Source of the DNA: Bacteroidales bacterium
GTDB lineage: Bacteria > Bacteroidota > Bacteroidia > Bacteroidales > Tenuifilaceae
Length of the DNA stretch: 8,182 nucleotides
Direction of reading: 5' to 3'
NCBI GenBank assembly: GCA_003531155.1
Contig: DQHR01000032.1
Coordinates: 6,657-14,838, forward strand
Shown here: positions 1 through 6,298 of the stretch, piece by piece
How positions within the stretch are numbered: position 1 is the stretch's first letter
Layout: each line of letters starts with the position of its first letter
Made by a program: the position numbers and the translations under genes
Notes under the pieces: model-generated
Databases searched by the model: none
What the model was told of the DNA's origin: nothing
What the model saw: the letters and a program-made list of their open reading frames with translations, nothing else

Positions 1-865
1 TATTATAATAATCTTGTCCGTAGTAATATTGGGCAAAAATGGTAACATCGTTTAGGAACGAAGGTTTAAATGTGATGGTGTATCGGAACACAAACCTTTT
101 TGAATCAAATGTACTTATATCATCCATCTTGCCTGCAATATAGCCAATACGAATAGATTGATTTAGAAGAACATTATGGATTGTTGGATTCTTGCTTGTA
201 TTTCCAAATATTCGTAAGAGTTTTGATAGGTTTAATGTTGATTGAAAATCGGAGTTGAACCTTACCCTACCATATAGCGGTCTAAGTTCAGGTGCTTGAA
301 AATAGTGGTAGAGTGCTGATATTTTGACATAGTTAATTACTGCTTTTGGAAATCTTCTATCGGGATGCGAAAGAAATACACCACCCTCGATTAGATTTGT
401 TGAGAAATTTCCAGAATTGGTATTTATTGTTGTACTATCCTCGTTATAAAAGTAATCATCCTGCCCGTTAGAGTGGTGGCACCACGAAAAATAGGCAAAT
501 ACATCTTCGCCTTTTTCTTTAGTTGATATTCTATAAAAAAAAGTTGCTCTTGGCATAAAAGACGGCGTTCGAATTGGTAGCGATTTTTCGTTATACATTC
601 TTATCAAAAAACGTGGTGATAGTTCTATTCCCCATCGATTTGTTTTGTTGAGACTTAACATAAAGTAAGGTACAATATCCGCCTCGAAAACTAATGGCTC
701 TAAATTTCCCATCCCACTTAGAGGACTAATATAGCTTGGTTCGCGAAACATGCTAAAGGTCCTTTCGAATGATGAAGAATCTTTTACTGATTCCTGCGAC
801 ATAGCATTAATAGCTATTAGGGTAAAAATGGAAATTAGTATTAACCTATTCGAGAAGCGGATCAT
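1..865 (-). CDS. Outer-membrane phospholipase A (OMPLA/PldA-like), 3' end cut by window edge
   Basis: The frame is open from ATG at 865 to the left edge, giving 288 visible residues. Residues 1-24 form a signal peptide (MIRFSNRLILISIFTLIA..) with likely cleavage after AMSQ. I recognise the OMPLA family from H130-H-S132-N-G, matching the catalytic His-x-Ser-Asn-Gly of E. coli PldA. Upstream, PIRTPSFMPR (about 101-110) resembles PFRETNYEPQ of PldA. Near the edge, IFAQYYYGQDYYN resembles the penultimate strand (LYTQVYSGYGESLIDYN), so only some 15-25 residues should be missing. The third catalytic residue (Asn) is probably N153 in SGNFSTNL, about 21 residues after the Ser instead of about 12, so a loop is longer here. 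Family members are 12-stranded outer-membrane barrels that, as calcium-dependent dimers, hydrolyse phospholipids displaced into the outer leaflet. Family assignment is fairly firm; activity is inferred. The gene is divergent from clpX. Confidence 0.8.
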   Translation of the reverse strand, partial: MIRFSNRLILISIFTLIAINAMSQESVKDSSSFERTFSMFREPSYISPLSGMGNLEPLVFEADIVPYFMLSLNKTNRWGIELSPRFLIRMYNEKSLPIRTPSFMPRATFFYRISTKEKGEDVFAYFSWCHHSNGQDDYFYNEDSTTINTNSGNFSTNLIEGGVFLSHPDRRFPKAVINYVKISALYHYFQAPELRPLYGRVRFNSDFQSTLNLSKLLRIFGNTSKNPTIHNVLLNQSIRIGYIAGKMDDISTFDSKRFVFRYTITFKPSFLNDVTIFAQYYYGQDYYN

Positions 866-901
866 GACAAGTTTATTGTTTTATTCTTATGTAAACTGTT
901 G

Positions 902-920
902 ATATGAGATATACTCATAT
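902..920. repeat. Short perfect dyad (ATATGAG-5 nt-CTCATAT) in the divergent intergenic region
   Basis: Two 7-nt inverted arms flank the spacer ATATA, 37 nt upstream of the phospholipase start and about 70 nt upstream of the clpX promoter box. The size and symmetry fit a dimeric regulator's operator or a small mRNA hairpin in the phospholipase leader. No T-tract follows, so it does not look like a terminator. The sequence is AT-rich, so chance is possible. Confidence 0.3.
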
Positions 921-989
921 GTGAAATTACTTTAAAACCAAAGGGTTTAAGCGAGTAGTTGTACTAAGTAAAGTTAATTAAAATATTCC

Positions 990-998
990 TACCTTTGC
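990..998 (+). promoter_or_regulatory. Bacteroidota -7 box (TACCTTTGC) of clpX
   Basis: This is a perfect match to the phylum's -7 consensus TAnnTTTG. It predicts a transcription start near 1004 and a leader of about 20 nt before the clpX ATG. No TTTG lies at the expected 19-nt distance upstream (967-970 is AGTA), so the -33 element is weak or absent. Confidence 0.6.
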
Positions 999-1023
999 AA
1001 GCATTAATAGAGTTAATAATCAA

Positions 1024-2253
1024 ATGAAGAAAGACGATAAATGTTCGTTTTGTGGACGTAATAGGCGCGATGTGAACTTGCTTGTATCGGGTGTAGATGC
1101 TTTTATTTGCGATATGTGTGCCGAGCAGGCCAACCTCATCGTAAACGAGGAGTTGAAGAAAAAAGGTGAGTTTACGCTGAACAAGGGTAAACTCCAGAAG
1201 CCAGCAGAGATGAAGAAGTTCCTTGATCAATACGTTATAGGTCAGGATGAGGCGAAGAAGTACCTATCGGTTGCAGTTTACAATCACTATAAAAGGTTGA
1301 TGCAGGTTAGCAATAATAACGATGATGATGTTGAGATTGAGAAATCAAATATCCTACTAGTTGGTCGTACCGGTACAGGAAAAACGCTTCTTGCAAGAAC
1401 GATTGCAAGAATGCTTCATGTTCCTTTTGCTATTGTAGATGCAACAGTACTTACCGAGGCTGGTTACGTTGGCGAGGATGTTGAAACAATTCTTACTCGT
1501 CTTTTACAGGTTGCCGATTACAACGTTGAGGCTGCCGAAAAGGGCATTGTTTTTATTGATGAACTAGATAAGATTGCTCGCAAAGGCGATAACCCATCCA
1601 TTACCCGTGATGTTTCAGGCGAAGGTGTTCAGCAAGCTTTGCTAAAGCTGCTTGAAGGCTCGATTGTAAACGTTCCGCCACAAGGAGGTCGTAAGCACCC
1701 TGAGCAAAAGATGATTGCTGTTGACACCAAAAATATTCTTTTCATTTGCGGTGGTGCATTTGAAGGTATTGAAAAGAAAATTGCTCAGCGCTTGAATACC
1801 CAGATTGTTGGCTATGGTGCAAGTAAAGAACGCCAAAACATTGATAAAGATAACCTTTTACAGTATATCGCTCCACAGGATTTGAGGATGTTTGGGCTAA
1901 TCCCCGAAATTATTGGTAGGTTGCCAATTCTAACCTATCTAATGCCACTCGATCGTGATGCTTTAAGAAATATCCTCACCGAGCCAAAGAATGCTATCAC
2001 AAAGCAGTATGTAAGGCTTTTTGAGTACGATAATATCAAACTTGAGATCAAGGATGAGGTGTTGGATTACATCGTTGATAAAGCCATTGAATTTAAGTTG
2101 GGTGCTCGTGGTTTACGTTCAATCTGCGAGGCAATTATGATCGATGCCATGTTCGAACTGCCCTCAGGAAAGGAACACGAGATGATTGTAACCCTTGATT
2201 ATGCTCAAAAGAAATTAGAAAAAGCCAATATCAAAAGGCTAAAAGCGGCTTAG
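1024..2253 (+). CDS. clpX: ATP-dependent Clp protease ATP-binding subunit ClpX
   Basis: This 409-residue protein is the AAA+ unfoldase that recognises tagged substrates in the cytoplasm, unfolds them and feeds them to ClpP. The N-terminal zinc-binding domain has C7-x2-C10 and C29-x2-C32. The AAA+ core follows: Walker A GRTGTGKT (114-121), pore-1 loop GYVG (147-150), Walker B IVFIDE (175-180), RKH pore loop (223-225), arginine-finger segment PEIIGRLP (R299) and sensor-2 GARGLR (360-365). The ClpP-docking IGF loop reads VGY (262-264). Length is normal (E. coli about 424; the C-terminal tail is shorter). The start is supported by the -7 box ending 25 nt upstream and by the zinc domain beginning at once. 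No clpP is adjacent in this window. The stop lies 2 nt from the convergent folA stop. Confidence 0.98.
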   Translation: MKKDDKCSFCGRNRRDVNLLVSGVDAFICDMCAEQANLIVNEELKKKGEFTLNKGKLQKPAEMKKFLDQYVIGQDEAKKYLSVAVYNHYKRLMQVSNNNDDDVEIEKSNILLVGRTGTGKTLLARTIARMLHVPFAIVDATVLTEAGYVGEDVETILTRLLQVADYNVEAAEKGIVFIDELDKIARKGDNPSITRDVSGEGVQQALLKLLEGSIVNVPPQGGRKHPEQKMIAVDTKNILFICGGAFEGIEKKIAQRLNTQIVGYGASKERQNIDKDNLLQYIAPQDLRMFGLIPEIIGRLPILTYLMPLDRDALRNILTEPKNAITKQYVRLFEYDNIKLEIKDEVLDYIVDKAIEFKLGARGLRSICEAIMIDAMFELPSGKEHEMIVTLDYAQKKLEKANIKRLKAA

Positions 2254-2255
2254 TC

Positions 2256-2744
2256 CTATTTGTGTCGAACTAGATTGATAAAAGTATATCCAAGCCCGTC
2301 GTCATTGGCGGGCTTTCCTTTTGTAAGGCTCTCAGTCGACCATTCCGATAAGTTTAGTTCAGGGAAAAAGGTGTCGCCCGCAAAACCAGCATGAACGCGA
2401 GTAAGGTAGATTTTATCGGTAATTGGCAATGCTTGTTTGTAAATCTCACCACCACCAATAATAAAAACTTCGCTATCGTTCTTGGCCAGTTCTAAAGCTT
2501 CCTCCAACGATTTTGCAACCAAACAGCCTTCAAACTGTATGTTCTCCTGACGAGAAATGATTATGTTCACTCGTCCTGGCAGTGGCTTACCAACACTTTC
2601 GTAGGTCTTACGACCCATTATGATATGATGCCCAGTAGTAAGGCTTTTGAATCTTTTCAAATCCTCTGAGATATGCCATAGCAGGTGATTATCGTACCCA
2701 ATTGCACCATTCTCCGCCACTGCTACTATAATTGACTTTATCAT
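2256..2744 (-). CDS. folA: Dihydrofolate reductase
   Basis: This 162-residue protein reduces dihydrofolate to tetrahydrofolate with NADPH in the cytoplasm, restoring the cofactor oxidised by thymidylate synthase. The N-terminal strand IIVAVAENGAIGYDNHLLW carries the Met20-type loop. WHISEDLKRF (23-32) contains the catalytic acid, D28, corresponding to D27 of E. coli. The NADPH-binding segments GRKTYESVGKPLPGR (44-58) and IIGGGEIYKQALP (95-107) are intact, and the C-terminal GYTF strand is present. Length is usual for the family. It is the second gene after thyA, 44 nt downstream, with no clear promoter of its own, so probably co-transcribed. Its last codons overlap a hairpin that appears to terminate clpX transcription from the other strand. 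Confidence 0.97.
   Translation of the reverse strand: MIKSIIVAVAENGAIGYDNHLLWHISEDLKRFKSLTTGHHIIMGRKTYESVGKPLPGRVNIIISRQENIQFEGCLVAKSLEEALELAKNDSEVFIIGGGEIYKQALPITDKIYLTRVHAGFAGDTFFPELNLSEWSTESLTKGKPANDDGLGYTFINLVRHK
2292..2322 (+). terminator. Probable intrinsic terminator of clpX, inside the 3' coding end of folA
   Basis: A perfect 7-bp stem, AAGCCCG (2292-2298) with CGGGCTT (2309-2315), closes a 10-nt loop and is followed by TCCTTTT, giving a T-rich run on the plus strand. It lies 38 nt after the clpX stop. On the minus strand the hairpin is followed by GGATATAC, so it should act only on clpX-direction transcription. It encodes the KPANDDGLG region of folA. Confidence 0.6.
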
Positions 2745-2788
2745 AATTATTCTTTCTTGTTAACTTATAAACTTGTCTACTTATTAGC

Positions 2789-3583
2789 TTAAACAGCTAT
2801 CGCCCCTTTAATATGAGGATGTGGATCGTAGCCTTCGAGTTTAAAATCATCAAACTTAAAATCGAAAATCGATTTAACATTTGGGTTTATTATCATCTTT
2901 GGCAAAGCCCTTGGTTCGCGTGTCATCTGAAGTTTAACCTGTTCAATATGATTTAAGTAGATATGAGCATCGCCAAAGGAGTGAATAAACTCACCAGGTT
3001 TTAGTCCAGTAACCTGAGCCACCATAAGAGTTAGGATTGCATAAGATGCAATATTGAATGGAACTCCAAGGAAAACATCAGCGCTACGCTGGTATAGCTG
3101 GCATGAGAGTTTTCCATCAGCCACATAAAACTGGAAAAGTGCATGACATGGTGGTAACGCCATATTCTCGATCTCACCAACATTCCACGCGCAAACCATA
3201 TGACGTCTCGAATCAGGATTCTTTGTTATCGAATTTATTACCTGAGTTATCTGGTCGATGTGCCTTCCATCGGCGGTTGGCCATGAGCGCCACTGATAGC
3301 CATAAACAGGACCAAGGTCTCCGTTTGCATCGGCCCACTCGTTCCAAATTGATACTCCATTATCGTTGAGGTATTTTACGTTTGTGTCGCCATTTAAGAA
3401 CCAAAGTAGCTCGTGAATAATGGATTTAAGGTGGAGTTTTTTAGTTGTAAGCAAAGGGAACCCTTCCGATAAATCGAAACGCATTTGGTAACCAAAAACG
3501 CTGATAGTACCTGTGCCCGTTCTATCGGTTTTCTCAACCCCTTTGGTCATAATATGATCAAGAAATTCAATGTATTGCTTCAT
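2789..3583 (-). CDS. thyA: Thymidylate synthase
   Basis: This 264-residue protein, the same length as E. coli ThyA, methylates dUMP to dTMP with 5,10-methylenetetrahydrofolate as carbon donor and reductant. Landmarks sit at E. coli positions: R21 (TDRTGTGT), E58 (HELLW), R126-R127 (DSRRHMV), catalytic nucleophile C146 (PPCHALFQF), R166 (QRSADVFLGVPFNIASY), N177, and H207/Y209 (DAHIYLNH). The C-terminus ends in IAV, where the family's C-terminal residue closes the active site. It is first in a thyA-folA pair, so the two steps of the dTMP cycle are co-expressed. A good Bacteroidota promoter begins 25 nt upstream of the ATG. Confidence 0.99.
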   Translation of the reverse strand: MKQYIEFLDHIMTKGVEKTDRTGTGTISVFGYQMRFDLSEGFPLLTTKKLHLKSIIHELLWFLNGDTNVKYLNDNGVSIWNEWADANGDLGPVYGYQWRSWPTADGRHIDQITQVINSITKNPDSRRHMVCAWNVGEIENMALPPCHALFQFYVADGKLSCQLYQRSADVFLGVPFNIASYAILTLMVAQVTGLKPGEFIHSFGDAHIYLNHIEQVKLQMTREPRALPKMIINPNVKSIFDFKFDDFKLEGYDPHPHIKGAIAV

Positions 3584-3607
3584 TTTCTATCTATTCAAAT
3601 GATTGCT

Positions 3608-3638
3608 TAAAGGTAATTTCATATGGCGAGAAAGCAAA
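3608..3638 (-). promoter_or_regulatory. Promoter of thyA-folA (TTTG-N19-TACCTTTA)
   Basis: On the minus strand, TTTG (3638-3635) is followed after exactly 19 nt by TACCTTTA (3615-3608). This fits the Bacteroidota arrangement of a -33 TTTG and a -7 TAnnTTTG with one mismatch. The predicted start is near 3602, giving a leader of about 18 nt. Confidence 0.65.
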
Positions 3639-3760
3639 AAAAATGGGTGGCTTGATATCAGAAATAGTTAACAAGTTAATAAGATGAAAAGTTTATAAGT
3701 AGTCAAGAGAGTAGTGATAAAAAATATGCCTGCTTTCAAACATAATGATTCTTTAATCAA

Positions 3761-3768
3761 TAATTTTG
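3761..3768 (+). promoter_or_regulatory. Candidate -7 box (TAATTTTG) for the ArsC-like/CAP/fumarase group
   Basis: This matches TAnnTTTG fully and lies 47 nt before the ArsC-like ATG. No TTTG is found 19 nt upstream, so support is only moderate. The rest of the 232-nt divergent gap between thyA and this gene (3584-3815) holds the thyA promoter and otherwise AT-rich sequence in which I see no gene. Confidence 0.4.
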
Positions 3769-3815
3769 AACAGTTGTTTTAGATAGTGTAACTTGAACAT
3801 CAATTTAAAAGTATC

Positions 3816-4163
3816 ATGTCTATTAAAATTTTTCATAACACTCGTTGTAAACACAGCCGTGCTGGGTTAGATTATCTGAAAAGCAAAACTTCGGATATTG
3901 AAGTAAGGGAGTATATTACCGATACTATTACACTTGATGAGCTTAAAGAGATATTTCTAAAATCGAACCTTAAGCCAATTCAGATTGTTCGTACTAATGA
4001 GGAGTACTATAAAACCTATTTAAGAGGGAAGAATTTCTCAAATGATGAGTGGATTAAAATACTTGCCGAAAATCCCAAAATAATTCAACGGCCTATCGTT
4101 GTTGGGAAGTATAAGGCTGTTATCGGAAATCCTCCGGAGGAGATTGATAAACTGTTTAAATAG
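3816..4163 (+). CDS. ArsC/Spx-family thioredoxin-fold protein (arsenate reductase-like)
   Basis: This 115-residue single-domain protein starts IKIFHNTRCKHSR, where C11-x2-S14-R15 corresponds to the catalytic Cys12 loop of ArsC. R59 (IVRTNEEYYK) and R92 (QRPIVVG) match ArsC R60 and R94, and the RPIVV strand is classic for the family. The third ArsC arginine (R107, in LCRPSE) appears to be replaced: here the segment reads VIGNPPEE, with N105 at or near that position. The fold and redox Cys are therefore well supported, but true glutaredoxin-dependent arsenate reduction is doubtful. It may be a YffB/Spx-like thiol protein of unknown role. No arsenic-resistance genes (arsR, arsB, acr3) are nearby. 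The next gene starts 7 nt downstream, so the two are probably co-transcribed. Confidence 0.85.
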   Translation: MSIKIFHNTRCKHSRAGLDYLKSKTSDIEVREYITDTITLDELKEIFLKSNLKPIQIVRTNEEYYKTYLRGKNFSNDEWIKILAENPKIIQRPIVVGKYKAVIGNPPEEIDKLFK

Positions 4164-4170
4164 ATATTAC

Positions 4171-4641
4171 ATGCAACGCATCCTGCTTTTCTTCATCATT
4201 TCTGCTGTTACCTTTTCTTCATCAATGAGGCTAGGGTTTTCTCAAACGCAAAGCGAAGATTCAATTAAGAAGATTGAGAAGCAAGTGCTGAACTTGGTAA
4301 ACAAATATCGGAGCATGAAGGACTTGCCCGCTTTGACCTATAATGATAATATCTACATTGAGGCAAAGAAGCATTCCCAGAATATGGCAGAAGGTAAAAC
4401 TCCTTTTAGCCACGATGGTTTTGATGGTAGGTGGGATAGGTTGTTGAAATCTGTTAAAGGAAGTTCTATGGCCGAGAATGTAGCCATGGGGCAAGAAACA
4501 GCACAGGAAGCGCTCGATAGTTGGCTTAGTAGCAAAGGCCATCGCGAGAATATTGAGGGGAAGTTCAATCTAACAGCAATTGGAATTGCTCAAGGCGCAG
4601 ATGGAGATCTTTATTTTACTCAAATTTTTTTGTTGAAATAA
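4171..4641 (+). CDS. Secreted CAP-domain (SCP/PR1, YkwD-like) protein
   Basis: This 156-residue protein has a signal peptide at about 1-25 (MQRILLFFIISAVTFSSS..GFSQ) and a single CAP domain. Family landmarks are LVNKYRSMKDLPALTYND (42-59), FSHDGFDGR with H81, AENVAMG with E102, SWLSSKGHRENI with H124, and the closing YFTQIF strand. These are the His/Glu cluster residues of the CAP cavity. Bacterial members are exported, and their biochemical function is mostly unknown. I chose the ATG at 4171 because the signal peptide begins there; the frame is open further upstream, but a start at 4099 would place about 24 unrelated residues, overlapping the preceding gene, before it. The fumarase gene starts 18 nt downstream. 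Confidence 0.88.
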   Translation: MQRILLFFIISAVTFSSSMRLGFSQTQSEDSIKKIEKQVLNLVNKYRSMKDLPALTYNDNIYIEAKKHSQNMAEGKTPFSHDGFDGRWDRLLKSVKGSSMAENVAMGQETAQEALDSWLSSKGHRENIEGKFNLTAIGIAQGADGDLYFTQIFLLK

Positions 4642-4659
4642 TCACTAACAAATAGCCCT

Positions 4660-5589
4660 ATGGCAGCACCCGATTTTAAATATCAAAAGCCTTTCCCGCT
4701 AGGGAAAGATGAAACGAATTACTATCTTTTAACTAAAGATTATGTTTCGGTTTCGCAGTTTGAGGGGAAGGAGATTCTAAAAGTAGAACCAGAGGGGTTA
4801 ACCATGATTTCGAAAACTGCAATGCACGATTGCTCGTTCATGCTTCGAACTGAGCATTTAAAGCAGATGGCTGAGGTTTTGAACGATCCCGAGGCAAGCA
4901 AAAACGATAAATTTGTTTCGCTAGTGATGCTTCGTAATGCCGAAATATCGGCAAAGGGAATTCTTCCTTTCTGTCAGGATACTGGAACTGCAATTATAAT
5001 TGGTAAAAAAGGGCAGAACGTTTGGACTGGTGCTGATGATGATGAGGCATTATCGCTTGGAGTTTACAAAACCTATACCGGTGATAACCTTCGATATTCC
5101 CAAACAATCCCGTTGGATATGTATAAGGAGAAGAACTCGGGAACAAACTTGCCAGCGCAGATTGATATTTATGCCACCAGTGGCAACGAGTATGAGTTTT
5201 TATTCATTGCAAAGGGAGGTGGTTCTGCAAACAAAACCTTCCTGTTTCAAGAGACAAAAGCGTTGCTTAACCCCGAAAATCTTGAGAAATATTTAGTTGA
5301 GAAGATGAAGATATTGGGAACTGCAGCTTGTCCTCCATACCATGTTGCCTTTGTAATTGGTGGAACATCAGCCGAAGCATGTATTAAAACTGTAAAGCTT
5401 GCATCTGCAAAGTATCTCGATAATCTTCCAACTCAAGGCAACGATTGGGGTCAAGCATTTCGCGATGTTGAATTGGAGAAACGAATTCTTGAGGCTGCCA
5501 AAGGCATTGGTCTTGGTGCACAATTCGGAGGTAAATATTTTGCGCTTGATGTACGAATCATTCGTTTGCCACGTCATGGAGCATCATAA
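4660..5589 (+). CDS. Fumarase class I, N-terminal fragment (309 aa, to the internal stop)
   Basis: This is the product expected if the TAA at 5587 is obeyed. It covers most of the iron-sulphur (alpha) domain: C105 in LPFCQDTGT, WTGADDDEAL (122-131), LRYSQ (144-148), GTNLPAQID (161-169), KGGGSANKT (185-193), C224 in TAACPPYH, GGTSAE (234-239), GQAFRDVELE (264-273) and GAQFGGKYF (286-294). It ends at RLPRHGAS, eight codons before the third cluster ligand. Alone it cannot complete the canonical three-Cys site. The gap from the CAP gene is only 18 nt, so it probably shares that transcript. Confidence 0.75.
   Translation: MAAPDFKYQKPFPLGKDETNYYLLTKDYVSVSQFEGKEILKVEPEGLTMISKTAMHDCSFMLRTEHLKQMAEVLNDPEASKNDKFVSLVMLRNAEISAKGILPFCQDTGTAIIIGKKGQNVWTGADDDEALSLGVYKTYTGDNLRYSQTIPLDMYKEKNSGTNLPAQIDIYATSGNEYEFLFIAKGGGSANKTFLFQETKALLNPENLEKYLVEKMKILGTAACPPYHVAFVIGGTSAEACIKTVKLASAKYLDNLPTQGNDWGQAFRDVELEKRILEAAKGIGLGAQFGGKYFALDVRIIRLPRHGAS
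5587..5589 (+). other. In-frame TAA at fumarase codon 310, in place of a conserved Cys
   Basis: The context is GCA TCA TAA CCA GTT GGA, reading Ala-Ser-stop-Pro-Val-Gly, where the family reads ASCPVG. Homology continues immediately on both sides in the same frame, so exactly one codon is affected. Confidence 0.9.
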
Positions 5590-5598
5590 CCAGTTGGA

Positions 5599-6282
5599 GT
5601 GGGCGTTTCGTGTGCAGCCGATAGGAATATCAAAGCAAAAATTAATAAGGATGGCATTTGGGTCGAACGCCTAGAGATCAATCCGGGTCAATTTATCCCC
5701 GAGCAATACAGAAAGAGCGATGAGGGTGGAGCCGTTAATATCGACCTAAATAAACCAATGAAAGAGATTCTTGCTGAGCTATCGAAACATCCAGTTGGAA
5801 CTCGATTATCGTTGAACGGAACTATAATTGTTGGTCGCGATATTGCTCATGCTAAGCTTAAAGAACGGTTGGATAAAGGAGAGGCATTACCTCAATACGT
5901 AAAAGATCATCCTATCTATTACGCTGGTCCAGCAAAAACCCCAACTGGTATGGCCTCAGGTTCATTTGGCCCAACTACAGCTGGGCGTATGGACTCATAC
6001 GTTGATCTGTTCCAGTCCCTAGGCGGAAGTATGATTATGATTGCCAAGGGCAATAGGGGACAGGTAGTTGCTGATGCTTGTAAGAAATATGGAGGATTTT
6101 ACCTTGGTAGTATTGGAGGCCCAGCGGCAATTCTTGCACAAGAGAATATCAAAAAGGTTGAATTGCTTGAGTATCCTGAATTGGGAATGGAGGCAATTTA
6201 TAAGGTTGAAGTTGAGAATTTCCCTGCATTTATTCTAATTGATGATAAAGGGAACGATTTCTATAAACAAATAATTAAGTAA
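5599..6282 (+). CDS. Fumarase class I, C-terminal fragment (from possible GTG restart)
   Basis: The frame downstream of the stop encodes the third cluster ligand in GVSCAADRNIKAK (C318 of the full frame), the linker NPGQFIP, and the C-terminal (beta) domain. That domain shows NGTIIVGRDIAHAK (RDIAH at codons 393-397), HPIYYAGPAKTP, GPTTAGRMDSYVD (from codon 437), KGNRG (463-467) and GGFYLGSIGGPAA, ending FPAFILIDDKGNDF. GTG at 5599 is the first plausible restart, but no leader or ribosome-binding signal supports it, so independent translation is uncertain. The split does not match natural two-subunit fumarases, whose alpha subunit keeps all three cysteines. Confidence 0.6.
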   Translation: MGVSCAADRNIKAKINKDGIWVERLEINPGQFIPEQYRKSDEGGAVNIDLNKPMKEILAELSKHPVGTRLSLNGTIIVGRDIAHAKLKERLDKGEALPQYVKDHPIYYAGPAKTPTGMASGSFGPTTAGRMDSYVDLFQSLGGSMIMIAKGNRGQVVADACKKYGGFYLGSIGGPAAILAQENIKKVELLEYPELGMEAIYKVEVENFPAFILIDDKGNDFYKQIIK

Positions 6283-6298
6283 ACTCACTCAAAAAGAA

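Larger units (their letters stand above)
4660..6282 (+). pseudogene. Class I (FumA/FumB-type) fumarate hydratase interrupted by one in-frame TAA
   Basis: Read through a single stop at codon 310, this gives a 540-codon class I fumarase, close to the roughly 548 residues of E. coli FumA. The enzyme uses a [4Fe-4S] cluster to interconvert fumarate and malate. All three expected cluster ligands are encoded, C105 (LPFCQDTGT), C224 (TAACPPYH) and C318 (GVSCAADR), with the same numbers as E. coli FumA as I recall it. The TAA falls where the family has a conserved Cys in HGASCPVG. There is no frameshift, and no other damage in either half. Reaching TAA from a Cys codon (TGT/TGC) needs two base changes. 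A recent nonsense mutation, a sequence error or an unusual recoding are all possible. Other genes here end in TAA, so TAA is a normal stop in this genome. Confidence 0.8.

Noticed and set aside
2219..2240. Terminator for folA on the minus strand inside the clpX 3' end (AGCC/GGCT stem then TTTT)
   Set aside because: The stem is only 4 bp with a 10-nt loop, too weak to list as a feature.
3058..3369. Plus-strand open frame antisense to thyA
   Set aside because: It lies wholly inside the conserved thyA coding region, is rich in Arg/His/Ser as expected of a shadow frame, and matches no family I know.
4099..4170. Longer N-terminus for the CAP-domain protein
   Set aside because: It would overlap the ArsC-like gene and place about 24 non-signal residues before a clear signal peptide starting at the ATG at 4171.
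5587..5589. Selenocysteine recoding at fumarase codon 310
   Set aside because: The codon is TAA, not TGA, and no obvious SECIS-like hairpin directly follows. An ancestral TGA changed to TAA is possible but unsupported.
5399..5674. Alternative-frame open frame crossing the fumarase stop
   Set aside because: It spans the TAA in another frame, so a frameshift bypass was considered, but homology continues in the original frame on both sides of the stop.
4660..6282. Natural two-subunit (alpha/beta) fumarase
   Set aside because: Two-subunit forms split after all three cluster cysteines; here the break precedes the third ligand and lies inside the alpha domain, in the same frame.
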